7,259 nucleotides of DNA from Wenzhouxiangella sp. (GTDB lineage Bacteria; Pseudomonadota; Gammaproteobacteria; Xanthomonadales; Wenzhouxiangellaceae), in contig SKQI01000083.1 of assembly GCA_007119095.1 (NCBI GenBank), positions 1 through 7,259 on the forward strand. Direction: 5' to 3'. A program made the position numbers and the translations under genes. This document shows positions 6,802 through 7,259 of the stretch, piece by piece (within the stretch, counting starts at the first letter, position 1; every line of letters begins with the position of its first letter). The notes beneath the pieces were generated by a model. The model was given only the letters and a program-made list of their open reading frames with translations. It made no database searches and was not told the DNA's origin.

Positions 6802-7259
6802 GGCAGTACCTTGGCGCCCGCGCCCAGACTGCTTTGCACTACCCGAACGACCCCGGGGACGTCGGCGAGCTGTCCAGCCACCCGGTGCGCTGTGCCGGGC
6901 AAGCAGACGGCCTTCACCTGCGGGCCGGCATCAACGGTAAAGAACACGCCGGTTCCCTTCTCGCGCAGGTCTCTGATTTCCTGCATGCAGGCCAGGGACG
7001 CCGGGTTCCAGTACATCAGCCCGGGGCGGGCAGCCAGTGCCGAGGCATGCATCTTCAGGGCGCTGAATTCAGCGACCTCGGCGAGCAGATCGAAATCACG
7101 CGTTTCAATCGCCCGCCTGGCCTCGACCAGGTCGGCCGCCACCGAATCCACCCACGCCGGATAATACGGCGAGGTCTGCATGGTGTGATTCATGCCCCGG
7201 GTCGAAGACACGGATTTCTTGCCGGTATCAGTAATCGCCACGACCACTTCCAGCGGCCA
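6798..7259 (-). CDS. mvaD: Diphosphomevalonate decarboxylase, C-terminal part
   Basis: The gene runs off the right edge; 153 C-terminal residues remain, beginning WPLEVVVAITD. MvaD uses ATP to decarboxylate mevalonate diphosphate to IPP. Visible family features are VVAITDTGKKSVSSTRGMNHT followed by SPYY, the helix EFSALKMHASALAARPGLMYW in the bacterial style, and FTVDAGPQVK with the conserved Asp of DAGP thought to act in catalysis. The tail LGAGAKVLP is typical. Keeping the DAGP aspartate favours a true decarboxylase over related mevalonate-3-kinase-like proteins, but the N-terminal half is not visible. It is the most upstream gene of the operon seen here; the promoter must lie outside. Confidence 0.92.
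   Translation of the reverse strand, partial: WPLEVVVAITDTGKKSVSSTRGMNHTMQTSPYYPAWVDSVAADLVEARRAIETRDFDLLAEVAEFSALKMHASALAARPGLMYWNPASLACMQEIRDLREKGTGVFFTVDAGPQVKAVCLPGTAHRVAGQLADVPGVVRVVQSSLGAGAKVLP
6809..6812 (-). promoter_or_regulatory. Ribosome binding site supporting the GTG start of PMK
   Basis: AAGG on the minus strand lies 7 nt upstream of GTG 6801, within the last codons of mvaD. With the GTGA stop/start overlap it supports coupled translation from mvaD into the kinase gene. Confidence 0.6.

Overview
The window looks like a chromosomal segment of a GC-rich proteobacterium, probably a gammaproteobacterium. This is inferred from the protein style of the GspF fragment and the ftsE-ftsX pair; there is no rRNA or other firm taxonomic marker. 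Hand counts of single 60-base rows give about 63-67% GC in ftsX and the mevalonate genes, but only about 42% in the 408-720 repeat region and 47-52% in the small gene that follows it.

Layout, left to right: (1) 3-407 (+), the C-terminal end of a type II secretion inner-membrane protein (gspF). (2) 418-1160, an AT-richer cassette. It holds two identical 35-bp repeats in one orientation, three 54-bp tandem units carrying the same core in the opposite orientation, a 133-residue GxxExxY-family protein with PD-(D/E)XK nuclease-like residues, and one more repeat core just after the gene. (3) 1206-2847 (+), ftsE and ftsX, the cell-division ABC-type pair, overlapping by 11 nt. (4) On the minus strand, converging on ftsX with a 13-nt gap, a compact mevalonate operon. 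In transcription order it is mvaD (5' part outside the window), phosphomevalonate kinase, a single polypeptide joining class II HMG-CoA reductase to mevalonate kinase, and type I isopentenyl-diphosphate isomerase.

The operon encodes every step from HMG-CoA to IPP and DMAPP: HMG-CoA to mevalonate to mevalonate-5-phosphate (both in the fusion protein), to the diphosphate (PMK), to IPP (MvaD), then IPP to DMAPP (Idi). HMG-CoA synthase and thiolase are not present and could lie beyond the right edge. Most proteobacteria make isoprenoids by the MEP pathway, so a mevalonate operon beside ftsEX is notable.

The two observations most worth following are the repeat-plus-nuclease-like cassette, whose repeat core is built from three 8-nt modules, and the HMG-CoA reductase/mevalonate kinase fusion.
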